Positions 7,418 through 17,692 of a stretch of DNA of 64,000 bases are shown here, in pieces; position 1 is the first letter of the stretch, and every line of letters begins with the position of its first letter. This DNA is from Rugamonas brunnea. GTDB taxonomy: Bacteria > Pseudomonadota > Gammaproteobacteria > Burkholderiales > Burkholderiaceae_D. Both the position numbers and the translations under genes were made by a program. The notes below the pieces were generated by a model. That model was not told the origin of the DNA. It was given only the letters and a program-made list of their open reading frames with translations, and made no database searches. The stretch lies in NCBI RefSeq assembly GCF_014042345.1, contig NZ_JACEZT010000016.1, positions 1-64,000 on the forward strand. The letters run 5' to 3'.

Positions 7418-8965
7418 TCAGATCTGCGGATTGACCCGCTCGATCTTCGAGTGCAGCTTGTTGAGCGCCGACAGGTAAGCCTTGGCCGAAGCGACGATGA
7501 TGTCGGGATCGGCGCCCACGCCATTGACGATGCGGCCTTCCTTGGACAGGCGCATGGTCACCTCGCCCTGCGACTGGGTGCCGTTGCTGATGGCGTTCAC
7601 GGAGAACAGCACCAGCTCGGCGCCGCTGGCGGCCTGGCCTTCGATGGCGTTGACGGTGGCGTCCACCGGGCCGTCGCCGCGCCCTTCGCACACATACTCC
7701 TGGCCGTCGATCGAGAACACCACCTTGGCCAGCGGCGTCTCACCGGTCTCGGAACGCTGGGCCAGCGACACGAAGCGATAGTGCTCGCTTTCCTGCGCCT
7801 GCTGTTCGTCCGATACGAGGGCCATGATGTCTTCGTCGAAGATGTCGGCTTTGCGGTCGGCCAGTTCCTTGAAGCGGCCGAACGCGGCGTTCACTTCCGC
7901 TTCTGAATCGAGCTCGATGCCCAGTTCCTGCAGGCGCTGCTTGAACGCGTTACGGCCCGACAGTTTGCCCAGCACGATCTTGTTGGCGGTCCAGCCCACG
8001 TCTTCGGCGCGCATGATCTCGTAGGTTTCGCGCGCCTTCAGGATGCCGTCCTGGTGGATGCCGGAAGCGTGGGCGAACGCATTGGCGCCCACCACGGCCT
8101 TGTTCGGCTGCACGGCGAAGCCCGTGATCTGCGACACCATCTTGGAGGCCGGCACGATCTGGGTGGCGTCGATGCCCACATCCAGGTTGTAGTAGCCGCT
8201 GCGGGTGCGCAGCGCCATCACCACTTCTTCCAGCGCCGTGTTGCCGGCGCGCTCGCCCAGACCGTTGATGGTGCACTCGATCTGGCGCGCGCCGCCGATC
8301 ATCACGCCGGCCAGCGAGTTGGCCACGGCCAGGCCCAGGTCGTTGTGGCAGTGCACGGACCAGATGGCCTTGTCGGAATTGGGGATGCGCTCGCGCAGGC
8401 GGCGGATGGTTTCGCCGAACAGTTCCGGCACGGCGTAGCCCACCGTGTCGGGGAAGTTGATGGTGGTCGCGCCTTCGGCGATCACGCCTTCGATCACGCG
8501 GCACAGGAAGTCCTCTTCCGAACGGCTGGCGTCTTCGGGCGAGAATTCGATGTCGTCGGTGAACTGGCGCGCGAAGCGCACCGCGTTCTTGGCCTGCACC
8601 AGCACCTGGTCCGGCTGCATGCGCAGCTTCATTTCCATGTGCAGCGGCGAGGTGGCGATGAAGGTGTGGATACGCTTGCGGGCCGCTGGCGCCAGCGCCT
8701 CGGCCGCGCGCGAAATGTCGCGGTCGTTGGCGCGCGACAGCGAGCAGATGGTCGAGTCGCGCACCGTGCTGGCGATGGCTTTGATGGATTCGAAATCGCC
8801 CTGCGAGGCGGCGGCGAAACCGGCCTCGATCACATCCACGCGCAGCCGTTCAAGCTGCTTGGCGATGCGGATCTTCTCATCCTTCGTCATCGAGGCGCCG
8901 GGCGATTGCTCGCCGTCGCGCAGCGTGGTGTCGAAGATGATCAGGCGGTTGGACAGGTTACTCAT
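7418..8965 (-). CDS. leuA: 2-isopropylmalate synthase
   Basis: A 515-residue enzyme that condenses acetyl-CoA with 2-oxoisovalerate, the committed step of leucine synthesis. FDTTLRDGEQSPGASM near residue 10 is the HMGL-like signature with the metal-binding Asp, and HCHNDLGLAVANS near residue 207 supplies the metal-binding His pair. Residues from about 390 onward form the leucine-binding regulatory domain, so feedback inhibition is expected. It follows pssA on the same strand, as in many Burkholderiales where ilv, pssA and leuA are linked. Confidence 0.97.
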   Translation of the reverse strand: MSNLSNRLIIFDTTLRDGEQSPGASMTKDEKIRIAKQLERLRVDVIEAGFAAASQGDFESIKAIASTVRDSTICSLSRANDRDISRAAEALAPAARKRIHTFIATSPLHMEMKLRMQPDQVLVQAKNAVRFARQFTDDIEFSPEDASRSEEDFLCRVIEGVIAEGATTINFPDTVGYAVPELFGETIRRLRERIPNSDKAIWSVHCHNDLGLAVANSLAGVMIGGARQIECTINGLGERAGNTALEEVVMALRTRSGYYNLDVGIDATQIVPASKMVSQITGFAVQPNKAVVGANAFAHASGIHQDGILKARETYEIMRAEDVGWTANKIVLGKLSGRNAFKQRLQELGIELDSEAEVNAAFGRFKELADRKADIFDEDIMALVSDEQQAQESEHYRFVSLAQRSETGETPLAKVVFSIDGQEYVCEGRGDGPVDATVNAIEGQAASGAELVLFSVNAISNGTQSQGEVTMRLSKEGRIVNGVGADPDIIVASAKAYLSALNKLHSKIERVNPQI

Positions 8966-9017
8966 GATGGCTCCGTGGCGTTACATAAAATAGCTGTGGG
9001 CCGACCGCCCGCCGCAA

Positions 9018-9893
9018 TCAGCGGCGTTCGCTCGGGTCGACCGGCTCATGGCCGGTCTGGATCAGGCTGACCGGCTTGCCCTTGGCCAGGCGCCAGGCCG
9101 ACACGACATAGCCGGACAGGCCGTAGGCGATGAAGATGGGGAACAGCACCTTGGGCGGGTCGATCGAAACAAGGGCGAACATCAGCGCGATCAAAAACAC
9201 GGCGATGAACGGCACCGACTTGCGGAAATTGACGTCCTTGAAACTGTAGAACGGCACGTTGGTGACCATGGTCAGGCCCGCGAACACGGCGATCCCCCAC
9301 GACACCCAGCGCAGTTCGATGCCCGACACTTCCTGGTCCACCATCAGCAGGATGAAGCCGGCCACCAGCGCGGCGGCGGATGGGCTGGGCAAGCCCTGGA
9401 AGAAACGTTTGTCGACCACTTCGATGTTGGTGTTGAAGCGGGCCAGGCGCAGCGCGGCGCCGGCGCAATAGACGAAGGCGGCGATCCAGCCCAGCTTGCC
9501 CAAGCCGCGCAGCGACCATTCGTACACCACCAGCGCCGGCGCGGCGCCGAACGACACCATGTCCGACAGGCTGTCGTACTGGGCGCCGAATTCGCTCTGG
9601 GTGTTGGTCAGGCGGGCGATGCGGCCATCGAGGCCGTCCAGCACCATGGCGATGAAGATGGCCCAGGCCGAATGCTCGAAGCGCTGGTTCATGGCCATCA
9701 CGATGGCGTAGAAACCGCAGAACAGTGCGGCCGTGGTGAAAGCGTTGGGCAGCAGGTAGATCCCGCGCGGACGAGGCTTGGCGACGCCGTCAGCCAGCGG
9801 CTGGCGCGCGAAGCGGCCCAAACGGGACAGCTTGGGCGCCTTGGCGCCCTGGTTGGCGCCGTTCTTGGCTCTGCGACGGGGGAAATTTGCCAT
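9018..9893 (-). CDS. pssA: CDP-diacylglycerol-serine O-phosphatidyltransferase
   Basis: A 291-residue integral membrane enzyme making phosphatidylserine, the precursor of phosphatidylethanolamine. The CDP-alcohol phosphatidyltransferase motif begins at DGLDGRIAR and continues to GAQYDSLSD, with all aspartates present. About eight hydrophobic segments follow a basic cytosolic N-terminus of 40 residues. Same strand as leuA with a 52-base gap. Confidence 0.95.
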   Translation of the reverse strand: MANFPRRRAKNGANQGAKAPKLSRLGRFARQPLADGVAKPRPRGIYLLPNAFTTAALFCGFYAIVMAMNQRFEHSAWAIFIAMVLDGLDGRIARLTNTQSEFGAQYDSLSDMVSFGAAPALVVYEWSLRGLGKLGWIAAFVYCAGAALRLARFNTNIEVVDKRFFQGLPSPSAAALVAGFILLMVDQEVSGIELRWVSWGIAVFAGLTMVTNVPFYSFKDVNFRKSVPFIAVFLIALMFALVSIDPPKVLFPIFIAYGLSGYVVSAWRLAKGKPVSLIQTGHEPVDPSERR

Positions 9894-10001
9894 ATTGTTC
9901 CAATTCTAAGTGCTACGGGTGATGCGCGCGAAATGCTTGTCAGCGTGTTGCGCCATCATTATAGAGGACGAGACAACAAAAGAGGCAGTTCGCGGCGCAA
10001 C

Positions 10002-10033
10002 TTCGCCCATCGTCGGCCACGGCGATGGGCGAA
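10002..10033. other. Perfect 11-bp hairpin upstream of pssA
   Basis: TTCGCCCATCG (10002-10012) pairs with CGATGGGCGAA (10023-10033). It lies in the 235-base gap between the chemoreceptor and pssA, with no T run on either side. Could be a leader structure or a short repeat; no gene is visible in the gap. Confidence 0.5.
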
Positions 10034-10062
10034 TCGGCGCTATTGAGGGACAAACGGGGTAG

Positions 10063-10086
10063 AAAACGGCCGTAGACGGCCGGTTT
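10063..10086 (-). terminator. Terminator of the chemoreceptor gene
   Basis: On the minus strand CGGCCGT and ACGGCCG pair around a two-base loop and are followed by TTTTCT, about 43 bases after the stop of the gene at 10129. Confidence 0.7.
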
Positions 10087-10128
10087 GGCGGCAGAAAACA
10101 GCGGCTCTGCGGCTCTGCGGCTAAACGA

Positions 10129-11727
10129 CTAAGCAGCCGGAGCGACCAGACGCAAGGCCGCTGACGCGTGCTCGTCGCGCCCGGCCGCATCGAGCTTGAA
10201 CAGCCCCACCACCTGCGACAGCCGCCCGGCCTGGCTTTGCATGGCCTCCGACGCGGCGGCCGCCTGCTCCACCAATGCCGCGTTCTGCTGCGTCACCTGA
10301 TCCATCTGGCTGATGGCGATGCTGATCTGCTCGATGCCGCTGCTCTGTTCTTTGCTGGCCAGCGTGATATCGCCAATGATGTCGCTGACCTTGCGCACGC
10401 TGGTGACGATGTCGCGCATGGTGTCGCCGGCCGCGCTCACGTACTGGCTGCCCGCCTCCACCCGTTCCACCGAAGCGCCGATCAGCGCCTTGATCTGCTT
10501 GGCCGCGTCGGCGGAGCGATGGGCCAGGCTGCGCACCTCGCTGGCGACGACGGCGAAGCCGCGTCCCTGCTCGCCCGCGCGGGCCGCCTCCACCGCCGCG
10601 TTCAACGCGAGGATATTGGTCTGGAACGCGATGCTGTCGATCACCCCGATGATGTCGGTAATCTTGTGCGCCGAATCGCTGATTTCATCCATGGTGCCCA
10701 CCACATGGCCGATCACCTCCCCGCCCCGGGCCGCCACGGCCGATGCCGATTCGGCCAGCGTGTTGGCCTGCACCGCGTATTCCGTGTTCTGCTTGACGGT
10801 GGCCGTCAACTGCTCCATTGAGGCGGCCGTTTCCTGCAGGGAGCTGGCTTGCTCCTCCGTGCGCGAGGACAGGTCCTGGTTGCCGGCCGCGATCTGGCCG
10901 GTGGCCACGGCGATGGTATCCGTGCCCGAGCGCACCTGGCCGACAATGCTGACCAGGCTGGCGTTCATCTTTTGCAGGGCCGCCATCAGGCGCCCCGTTT
11001 CATCGTTGCCCCGCACGACGATGGTGCGGGTCAGGTCGCCGCCGGCGATGGCGCCGGCCAGATCCACCGCTTCGTTCAGCGGCACCGTGATGGCTTTCAC
11101 CAGCCAGTAGCCGATGACGGCCGCCAGGATCAGCCCCGCCACCACGCCGGCCAGGCACCAGTTGCGAATCCAGTGATAGCGCTGCTCGGACGCCTGGTAG
11201 GCATCGCGCGCCACATTCAGTTGCAAGGCGATCAGGTCATCGATGGCGCGGCGCAATGGCACGAACGTCTGCTCCATGCGCCCCTGCACCAGTTCCTGCG
11301 CCTTGGCCTGGTCGTCGGCGCGCAACGCGGCCACCACGGGCAGCAAGCCCTGCTGGAGGAAAGTGGCGCGCGCGGCGGCCGCCTGGTTGGCCAGCCGCTC
11401 CTCATCCGGCGTCAGCTTCGTAGCCGTATAGTCGCCCCACACCTTGCCCACTTGCTGGATGTTGGATTCGATCTCATCCAGCAGCCGCTTGACCTTGTCC
11501 GGCGGCGCCGTCAGCGCCTTGGCGGCGTTGGTCTGGTTGGCGCTGAGCAGGCGCACCACCTGGTCCAGCTGCCCCAGACACACCAGGCGGTCGCCGTACA
11601 TGGACTGCATCGACGCGTTCGCAAAATACAGCCCTGTAATCCCCACCACCGCCCCGAAAATCAGTTCCAGCGACAGGAATGCAATAACCACCACCAGACG
11701 GGTCTTGATCGTGAGATTCTTCAGCAT
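10129..11727 (-). CDS. Methyl-accepting chemotaxis protein (1)
   Basis: A 532-residue transmembrane chemoreceptor. The ATG at 11727 is chosen because GGAGAA lies just upstream. TM1 is at about residues 10-30, a helical periplasmic sensor of the four-helix-bundle type spans about 35-185, TM2 about 190-210, HAMP about 212-265, and the signalling hairpin includes the tip IAFQTNILALNAAVEAARAG. The C-terminus lacks the xWxxF pentapeptide that tethers CheR, unlike the second receptor at 38629. Ligand unknown. It sits between pssA-leuA and ilv genes that are often adjacent in relatives. Confidence 0.95.
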   Translation of the reverse strand: MLKNLTIKTRLVVVIAFLSLELIFGAVVGITGLYFANASMQSMYGDRLVCLGQLDQVVRLLSANQTNAAKALTAPPDKVKRLLDEIESNIQQVGKVWGDYTATKLTPDEERLANQAAAARATFLQQGLLPVVAALRADDQAKAQELVQGRMEQTFVPLRRAIDDLIALQLNVARDAYQASEQRYHWIRNWCLAGVVAGLILAAVIGYWLVKAITVPLNEAVDLAGAIAGGDLTRTIVVRGNDETGRLMAALQKMNASLVSIVGQVRSGTDTIAVATGQIAAGNQDLSSRTEEQASSLQETAASMEQLTATVKQNTEYAVQANTLAESASAVAARGGEVIGHVVGTMDEISDSAHKITDIIGVIDSIAFQTNILALNAAVEAARAGEQGRGFAVVASEVRSLAHRSADAAKQIKALIGASVERVEAGSQYVSAAGDTMRDIVTSVRKVSDIIGDITLASKEQSSGIEQISIAISQMDQVTQQNAALVEQAAAASEAMQSQAGRLSQVVGLFKLDAAGRDEHASAALRLVAPAA

Positions 11728-11880
11728 CGTGTTCTCCGTTGTGCGCCAGTGTTTCACCTGCAAAAAAACAGGTGCCTTAGCACAGCATGCCTTGCCCTGC
11801 CGCGCAAAAACATGCCCAAAGACAAGATTGCCTCAACAAATCTCCGTCTGGCTCGCCAAGCCCGGTCGATGCGTCAAAAA

Positions 11881-12639
11881 CTAGCGAAAACGTACCTTGC
11901 CTACAACGTGCATTTGCAAGGTCGTCTCACCGGGCTCGAAGCTGGGTTCGGCCACTTCCGCGCTGTCGGCCATTTTCGCGGCCCGCATCAGCATGGGTGC
12001 GGCGCGCTCGGGCTGGACGTAGTTACCCGATCCTTCGAAGTCCACCGTATCGAGCACGGCATCGCCGACCTTGCGGCCCATGGCGTTGGCGATGGACACG
12101 ATGCGCTCGTTCAGGTTCTGGTAGGTGGCAGCGATGCGCTGGTCATCGAGTTTTTTGGTCGTCTCGGGCGTCAGGCCGAAGTTCAGGCTGTTGAGGGTCA
12201 GCACGCGCTGGGCGGCGGCCACGGTCTTGGGCAGCGTGTCGAGGCTGGTGGTGGTCACCTGCAGGTACTGGCCCACGCGCCAGGCTGTCGGTACGCGCGG
12301 ACGGGGCGCCACGCCGTTCGGCATGGGGCGGTCTTCCGGATAAACGGGATAGGTGTAATAGCCTTGCGTCTTCAGACTGGCGCGCGGGTCCTGCTGCTTG
12401 ACGATGTCGATGCCCTGCTTCATTTTCAGGTTGACGCGCGAAGCGGCGGCGGCCTTGTCCTTGTCCTGCTCCTCCACGGCCAGCGTGATGACGGCCAGAT
12501 CGTTGGCGTGTTTGACTTCACCGAACGCGGGCACGACGACCAACGTGCCGGCCGTGGTCAGCGGTTCAACGGGCGCGGCCTGCGCGGCCACGGCGAAGGT
12601 GACGGCCGCAGCAGCGGCGAGTTTGTGGATGACGGTCAT
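11881..12639 (-). CDS. SIMPL (DUF541) domain periplasmic protein
   Basis: A 252-residue protein with a signal peptide cleaved near AQA-AP (residue 22). The start at 12639 has GGAGCA upstream; the longer frame to 12879 has no signal character. The remaining residues match the DUF541/SIMPL fold: an opening strand with ATITLAVE-like pattern (here LAVITLAVEEQDKDKAAA), a central Tyr-rich segment and a C-terminal conserved strand. Family members form large periplasmic assemblies and are linked to oxidative stress, but the molecular role is unclear. Confidence 0.85.
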   Translation of the reverse strand: MTVIHKLAAAAAVTFAVAAQAAPVEPLTTAGTLVVVPAFGEVKHANDLAVITLAVEEQDKDKAAAASRVNLKMKQGIDIVKQQDPRASLKTQGYYTYPVYPEDRPMPNGVAPRPRVPTAWRVGQYLQVTTTSLDTLPKTVAAAQRVLTLNSLNFGLTPETTKKLDDQRIAATYQNLNERIVSIANAMGRKVGDAVLDTVDFEGSGNYVQPERAAPMLMRAAKMADSAEVAEPSFEPGETTLQMHVVGKVRFR

Positions 12640-12859
12640 GGCTTGCTCCAGGTTGAAATATCGGCAAGCAACACTGTACCGTATCGCGCAGGCGGGGGCA
12701 GTAACACATGGTGAGTGTTTGTAACAACTTGCGAGCCTGATCAATATGTCGCCCGCATACGCATGATGGAATGCATAAACCCGTCCAAACACCCGACAAC
12801 CATCCCGCGCACTATTCACGTCGCTTGCCTCCCAATAGTTTTTGTAACTACAACAACCT

Positions 12860-13015
12860 ATGCGCATTACCTTCGACATGCGTAAGCGCGAAAAGACATT
12901 GATCGGCTACTCACCACGCTTCGCCGAACGCCACGTTTTCAGCATGAGGAAAGCCAATGAACGCGAAAAGAAACGTATCGCCCCGCTCCTTGGGATCGGG
13001 TCTGGAAAAGGTTGA
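12860..13015 (+). pseudogene. Internally deleted brnT toxin gene
   Basis: A 51-codon frame begins MRITFDMRKRE, like the N-terminus of BrnT toxins, then jumps to HVFSMRKANEREKKR, which matches the C-terminal strand and helix of BrnT. A normal BrnT is about 90-95 residues; roughly 40 central residues, including most of the RelE-like ribonuclease core, are missing. No ribosome site is obvious upstream. It overlaps the start of brnA at 12957 in the same geometry as intact brnTA operons, which supports a deletion in a real operon. An inactive relic is the likely state. Confidence 0.7.
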
Positions 13016-13229
13016 CCGCCATCAGATTCAACCCGATGAGTACCTTGAACTACCCGAAATCACCGACGAGATGCTGGCGCGCGGAAAGGTGAACAAAGGG
13101 GGCCGGCCCCGGCTCGCCAATCCGCGCCAGTTGATTTCACTGCGCTTGCCGGCTGACGTGATCGCCCGCTGGAAAGCCACCGGACCAGGCTGGCAGACCC
13201 GCATGGCAGAGCGTCTGAGCGAAATCTGA
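12957..13229 (+). CDS. brnA: BrnA family antitoxin
   Basis: A 90-residue protein with the BrnA layout: acidic LPEITDEMLARGK in the middle, GGRPRLANPRQLISLRLPADV as the DNA-binding ribbon-helix-helix strand (residues about 48-68), and ATGPGWQTRMAERL as the closing helix. BrnA dimers bind BrnT and repress the brnTA promoter. The toxin partner overlapping its start is internally deleted, so this is an orphan antitoxin, possibly kept as a regulator or as protection against brnT elsewhere. Confidence 0.85.
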   Translation: MNAKRNVSPRSLGSGLEKVDRHQIQPDEYLELPEITDEMLARGKVNKGGRPRLANPRQLISLRLPADVIARWKATGPGWQTRMAERLSEI

Positions 13230-13253
13230 GTTCTGCCCTAAAACGCAGGGACG

Positions 13254-13284
13254 AAAAAAAAGCCGGGACGCATCCCGGCTTTTT
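13254..13284. terminator. Bidirectional terminator between brnA and ilvC
   Basis: AAAAGCCGGGA and TCCCGGCTTTT pair around CGCA, with A and T runs on both sides. It can serve both converging genes. Confidence 0.9.
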
Positions 13285-13302
13285 GTCGTACGAAGAAACG
13301 GC

Positions 13303-14319
<1,017 letters not shown>

Positions 14320-14376
14320 GATAATTCCTATATTTGGGGTATTGTTTGTTTGAAGCCGTGCGTCGGGGACGTCCGG

Positions 14377-14868
14377 TTAAACCTTGAGGATGCGTTCGCC
14401 GCGTCCGATGCCGGAACCGCCGGTACGGACCGTCTCCAGGATGGAGGCGCGGTCGATCGAATCGATGAACGCGTCGAGCTTGCCCTTGTTGCCGGTCAGT
14501 TCGATGGTGTACGTCTTTTCCGTCACGTCGATGATGCGGCCACGGAAGATGTCGGCGGTGCGCTTCATTTCCTCGCGCTCCTTGCCGACGGCGCGCACCT
14601 TGATGAGCATGAGCTCACGTTCGATGTGGGCGCCTTCGGTCAGATCGACCACCTTCACCACCTCGATCAGGCGGTTCAGGTGCTTGGTGATCTGCTCGAT
14701 GATGTCATCCGAGCCGCTGGTGACGATGGTCATGCGCGACAGCGTCGCGTCTTCCGTCGGCGCCACGGTCAGCGTCTCGATGTTGTAGCCACGGGCCGAG
14801 AACAGGCCCACCACGCGCGACAGCGCGCCCGCTTCGTTTTCCAGCAATACAGAGATAATGTGTCGCAT
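14377..14868 (-). CDS. ilvH: Acetolactate synthase small (regulatory) subunit
   Basis: A 163-residue regulatory subunit with an N-terminal ACT domain (HIISVLLENEAGALSRVVGLF, residues 3-23 region) that binds valine, and a C-terminal dimer domain. It confers activity and feedback inhibition on the large subunit. One base separates its start from the ilvB stop, so the two are translated together. Confidence 0.97.
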   Translation of the reverse strand: MRHIISVLLENEAGALSRVVGLFSARGYNIETLTVAPTEDATLSRMTIVTSGSDDIIEQITKHLNRLIEVVKVVDLTEGAHIERELMLIKVRAVGKEREEMKRTADIFRGRIIDVTEKTYTIELTGNKGKLDAFIDSIDRASILETVRTGGSGIGRGERILKV

Positions 14869-14869
14869 C

Positions 14870-16600
14870 TTATAAGTCCTCCGAACCCAACAGCATTTCG
14901 GAGAGCCCCTTGCCCGCCTTCACCATCGGCCATACGTTTTCAGATTGATCGGTGATGAAGTTCATGAACACCAGCCGGTCTTTCATGTCGAACGCTTCCT
15001 TGAGCGCGCCTTCCACATCGCCCGGTTTCTCGATGCGCATGCCGACGTGGCCATAGGCCTCGGCCAGCTTCTCGAAGTTGGGCAGCGAATCCATGTAGGA
15101 CTCGGAATAACGCGAACCGTAGTCGATCTGCTGCCACTGCCGCACCATGCCGAGGAAGCGGTTGTTGAGCATGATGATCTTCGGCGTCAGGTGGTACTGC
15201 TTGCAGGTCGCCAGTTCCTGGATGCACATCTGGATCGAACCTTCGCCGGTGATGCAGGCGACGGTGGCGTCCGGATTGGCCATCTGCACGCCCATGGCGT
15301 ACGGCAGGCCGACACCCATGGTGCCCAGGCCGCCCGAGTTGCACCAGCGCTTGGGCTTGTCGAACGGGTAGTACTGGGCCGCCCACATCTGGTGCTGGCC
15401 CACGTCGGAAGTGATGAAGGCGTCGCCCTTGGTCACTTGCCACAGTTTCTCCACCACGGCCTGGGGCTTGATCACCAGGTCGGACGGGGTGTAGGCCAGG
15501 CACTTGCGGCCGCGCCATTCATTGATCTGTTTCCACCAGTCCTTGAGCGCGGGCGCGTTGGGCTTGGTCTCGGCCGCGTCCAGCTGGGCCAGGAACTCGA
15601 TCAGCACGTCCTTGACGTTGCCGACGATGGGAATGTCGACCTTGACGCGCTTGGAGATCGACGACGGGTCGATGTCCACGTGGATGATCTTGCGCGGGTG
15701 GCTGGCGAAGTGCTTCGGGTTGCCGATCACGCGGTCGTCGAAACGGGCGCCGATGGCGATCAGGACGTCGCAGTGCTGCATCGCCATGTTCGCTTCGTAG
15801 GTGCCGTGCATGCCGGGCATGCCGACGAACTTCTCGTCGCTGGCGCGGTAGGCGCCCAGGCCCATCAGCGTGTTGGTGACGGGGAAGCCCAGCTTGTCGA
15901 CCAGCTTGTTCAGTTCCGGCGAGGCATTGGCCAGGATCACGCCGCCGCCCGTGTAGATCATGGGGCGCTCGGCTTGCAGCAGCAGCTGCACGGCCTTGCG
16001 GATCTGGCCCGAATGGCCTTTGTCGACCGGCTTGTAGGACCGCATCTCGACCTCTTTCGGGTACGAGAAGGTGGTCTTGTGCATCGAGATATCCTTCGGG
16101 ATATCGACCAGCACGGGGCCGGGACGGCCGGTGCGGGCGATGAAGAAGGCTTTCTTGATGGTTTCCGCCAAGTCCTTGACGTCCTTGACGAGGAAATTGT
16201 GCTTGACGACGGGACGGGTGATGCCGACCGTGTCGCATTCCTGGAACGCATCCTGGCCGATGGCGTGGCTGGGCACCTGGCCCGAAATGACCACCATCGG
16301 GATCGAGTCCATATAGGCCGTCGACAAGCCCGTCACGGCATTGGTCACGCCGGGACCGGAGGTCACCAGGGCGACGCCGACTTTCTGCGAGCTGCGCGAA
16401 TAGGCATCGGCGGCGTGGATCGCGGCCTGCTCATGGCGAACGAGGATGTGCTGGAATTTGTCTTGCTTGAAGATGGCGTCGTAAATGTACAGAACGGCAC
16501 CGCCCGGGTAGCCAAAGACGTGCTCAACGCCCTCTTCGGCCAGGCAGCGCACGACGATTTCCGCGCCTGTGAGTTGGTTTCCTGCTGCTTCGGTATTCAT
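14870..16600 (-). CDS. ilvB: Acetolactate synthase large (catalytic) subunit
   Basis: A 576-residue thiamine diphosphate enzyme, first common step of branched-chain amino acid synthesis. The N-terminal domain has the catalytic Glu in LVRHEQAAIHAADAY, a central FAD-binding domain follows, and the ThDP motif GEGSIQMC...NN lies near residue 455-485; the first Gly-Asp of the usual GDG is GE here, as I recall from other betaproteobacterial IlvB. AAGGAA precedes the ATG. First gene of the leftward ilvBHC operon. Confidence 0.97.
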   Translation of the reverse strand: MNTEAAGNQLTGAEIVVRCLAEEGVEHVFGYPGGAVLYIYDAIFKQDKFQHILVRHEQAAIHAADAYSRSSQKVGVALVTSGPGVTNAVTGLSTAYMDSIPMVVISGQVPSHAIGQDAFQECDTVGITRPVVKHNFLVKDVKDLAETIKKAFFIARTGRPGPVLVDIPKDISMHKTTFSYPKEVEMRSYKPVDKGHSGQIRKAVQLLLQAERPMIYTGGGVILANASPELNKLVDKLGFPVTNTLMGLGAYRASDEKFVGMPGMHGTYEANMAMQHCDVLIAIGARFDDRVIGNPKHFASHPRKIIHVDIDPSSISKRVKVDIPIVGNVKDVLIEFLAQLDAAETKPNAPALKDWWKQINEWRGRKCLAYTPSDLVIKPQAVVEKLWQVTKGDAFITSDVGQHQMWAAQYYPFDKPKRWCNSGGLGTMGVGLPYAMGVQMANPDATVACITGEGSIQMCIQELATCKQYHLTPKIIMLNNRFLGMVRQWQQIDYGSRYSESYMDSLPNFEKLAEAYGHVGMRIEKPGDVEGALKEAFDMKDRLVFMNFITDQSENVWPMVKAGKGLSEMLLGSEDL

Positions 16601-17122
16601 AAAACATTCCTTTCAAGGTCCATTGGAGATTGATCGGATGCCCTGTCCTGGCGAAGTATGCGTACTGCCACAGCGTGGTCCAGCTGCCCTTTTCGCTGCG
16701 CTCACGGTGCCTCTTCCGCTCACCGTAGGGAGCGTACAAGGCGTCGCTGGACGCAATTTCGTTAGGCTGGAGTATTCTGCAGCGGTTGTGCGTACCTCTC
16801 GCGCTTGTGGCGCGGGTTAGAGCAAACTGCCTACATATGAAAGCGCGTCTTGTCGATTGCGGCGTTGTGTGCCAGCGGCGACCAGACCATAGAGCTTTGG
16901 GGTGTTCAAAGCTCCCATACGGTAACACCGGCATGCCTGTTTGGGCAAGCGAAATCATGCGTAAAGCGCCATTCTGGTGCGTCAACATGCGAAAACCATG
17001 CAGAAATGGCCAATTTTTGCTAGCATGCGCTCAGTTTACGAAACGTTACAATACGCCACAGGCAACACTTCCGGCCCTCGCGCCCCAGATGCCGGCATTC
17101 CCGGCCAAACGCTCCACGACGC
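16601..17122. other. Divergent intergenic region, ilvB / ECF sigma factor
   Basis: A 522-base gap without a convincing gene; the overlapping minus frame 16524-16988 runs into ilvB out of frame. It should hold the ilvB promoter and leader and the sigma factor promoter. A hairpin GAGCTTTG / AAAGCTC occurs at 16892-16914. A TACAAT hexamer near 17047 is a candidate -10 for the rightward operon. No leader peptide rich in branched-chain residues was recognised. Confidence 0.5.
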
Positions 17123-17692
17123 ATGGCAACAGACAAAGAATTATCCGACTTTCTAGAAAACGTCGAGCGGCGCGCCTTTAAACAAGCCGTCTATGCGGTA
17201 CGCAAGGACGAATCCGCGCTGGACATCGTGCAGGATGCGATGATCAAGCTCGCCGAGAAATACGGCGACAAGCCGGCCGCCGAGCTGCCCATGTTGTTCC
17301 AGCGCATACTGCAGACCACCATCCTCGATTATTTCCGCCGAGAAAAAGTACGCAACACCTGGGTCAGCCTGTTCTCCGGCCTGGGCCCCTCGGGGGACGA
17401 GCATGAGGACTTTGATATACTGGAATCGTACGAGGCCGAACAGGGCACCTCGGCCGCCGAGTCCAGCGCCGACCAGGTCGAACGCCAGCAAATGCTGGCC
17501 TTGATCGAGAATGAGGTACAAAAACTGCCCGCGCGTCAACGGGAAGCCTTCCTGATGCGTTACTGGCAAGATATGGACGTGGCCGAAACGGCCGAAGCGA
17601 TGGGATGCTCCGAGGGGAGCGTCAAAACGCATTGCTCACGAGCAACTCATGCACTCGCCGAGGCACTGCAGGCCAAGGGAATAAAATTATGA
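17123..17692 (+). CDS. ECF-type RNA polymerase sigma factor
   Basis: A 189-residue sigma-70 family protein of extracytoplasmic-function size. Region 2 includes ALDIVQDAMIKLAEKYGDK and the DNA-melting segment up to DYFRREK (about residues 28-80); region 4 at about 125-180 has LPARQREAFLMRYWQDMDVAETAEAMGCSEG, the -35-binding helix-turn-helix. No classic anti-sigma factor is recognisable, but the next gene encodes a single-pass membrane protein overlapping by four bases and could play that role. Confidence 0.9.
   Translation: MATDKELSDFLENVERRAFKQAVYAVRKDESALDIVQDAMIKLAEKYGDKPAAELPMLFQRILQTTILDYFRREKVRNTWVSLFSGLGPSGDEHEDFDILESYEAEQGTSAAESSADQVERQQMLALIENEVQKLPARQREAFLMRYWQDMDVAETAEAMGCSEGSVKTHCSRATHALAEALQAKGIKL

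Noticed and set aside
12640..12879. N-terminal extension of the SIMPL protein to position 12879
   Set aside because: It has no signal peptide or family similarity, while the ATG at 12639 gives a perfect signal peptide and a ribosome site.
16524..16988. 154-codon minus-strand frame upstream of ilvB
   Set aside because: It overlaps the ilvB start in another frame, has no ribosome site and no protein-like pattern.
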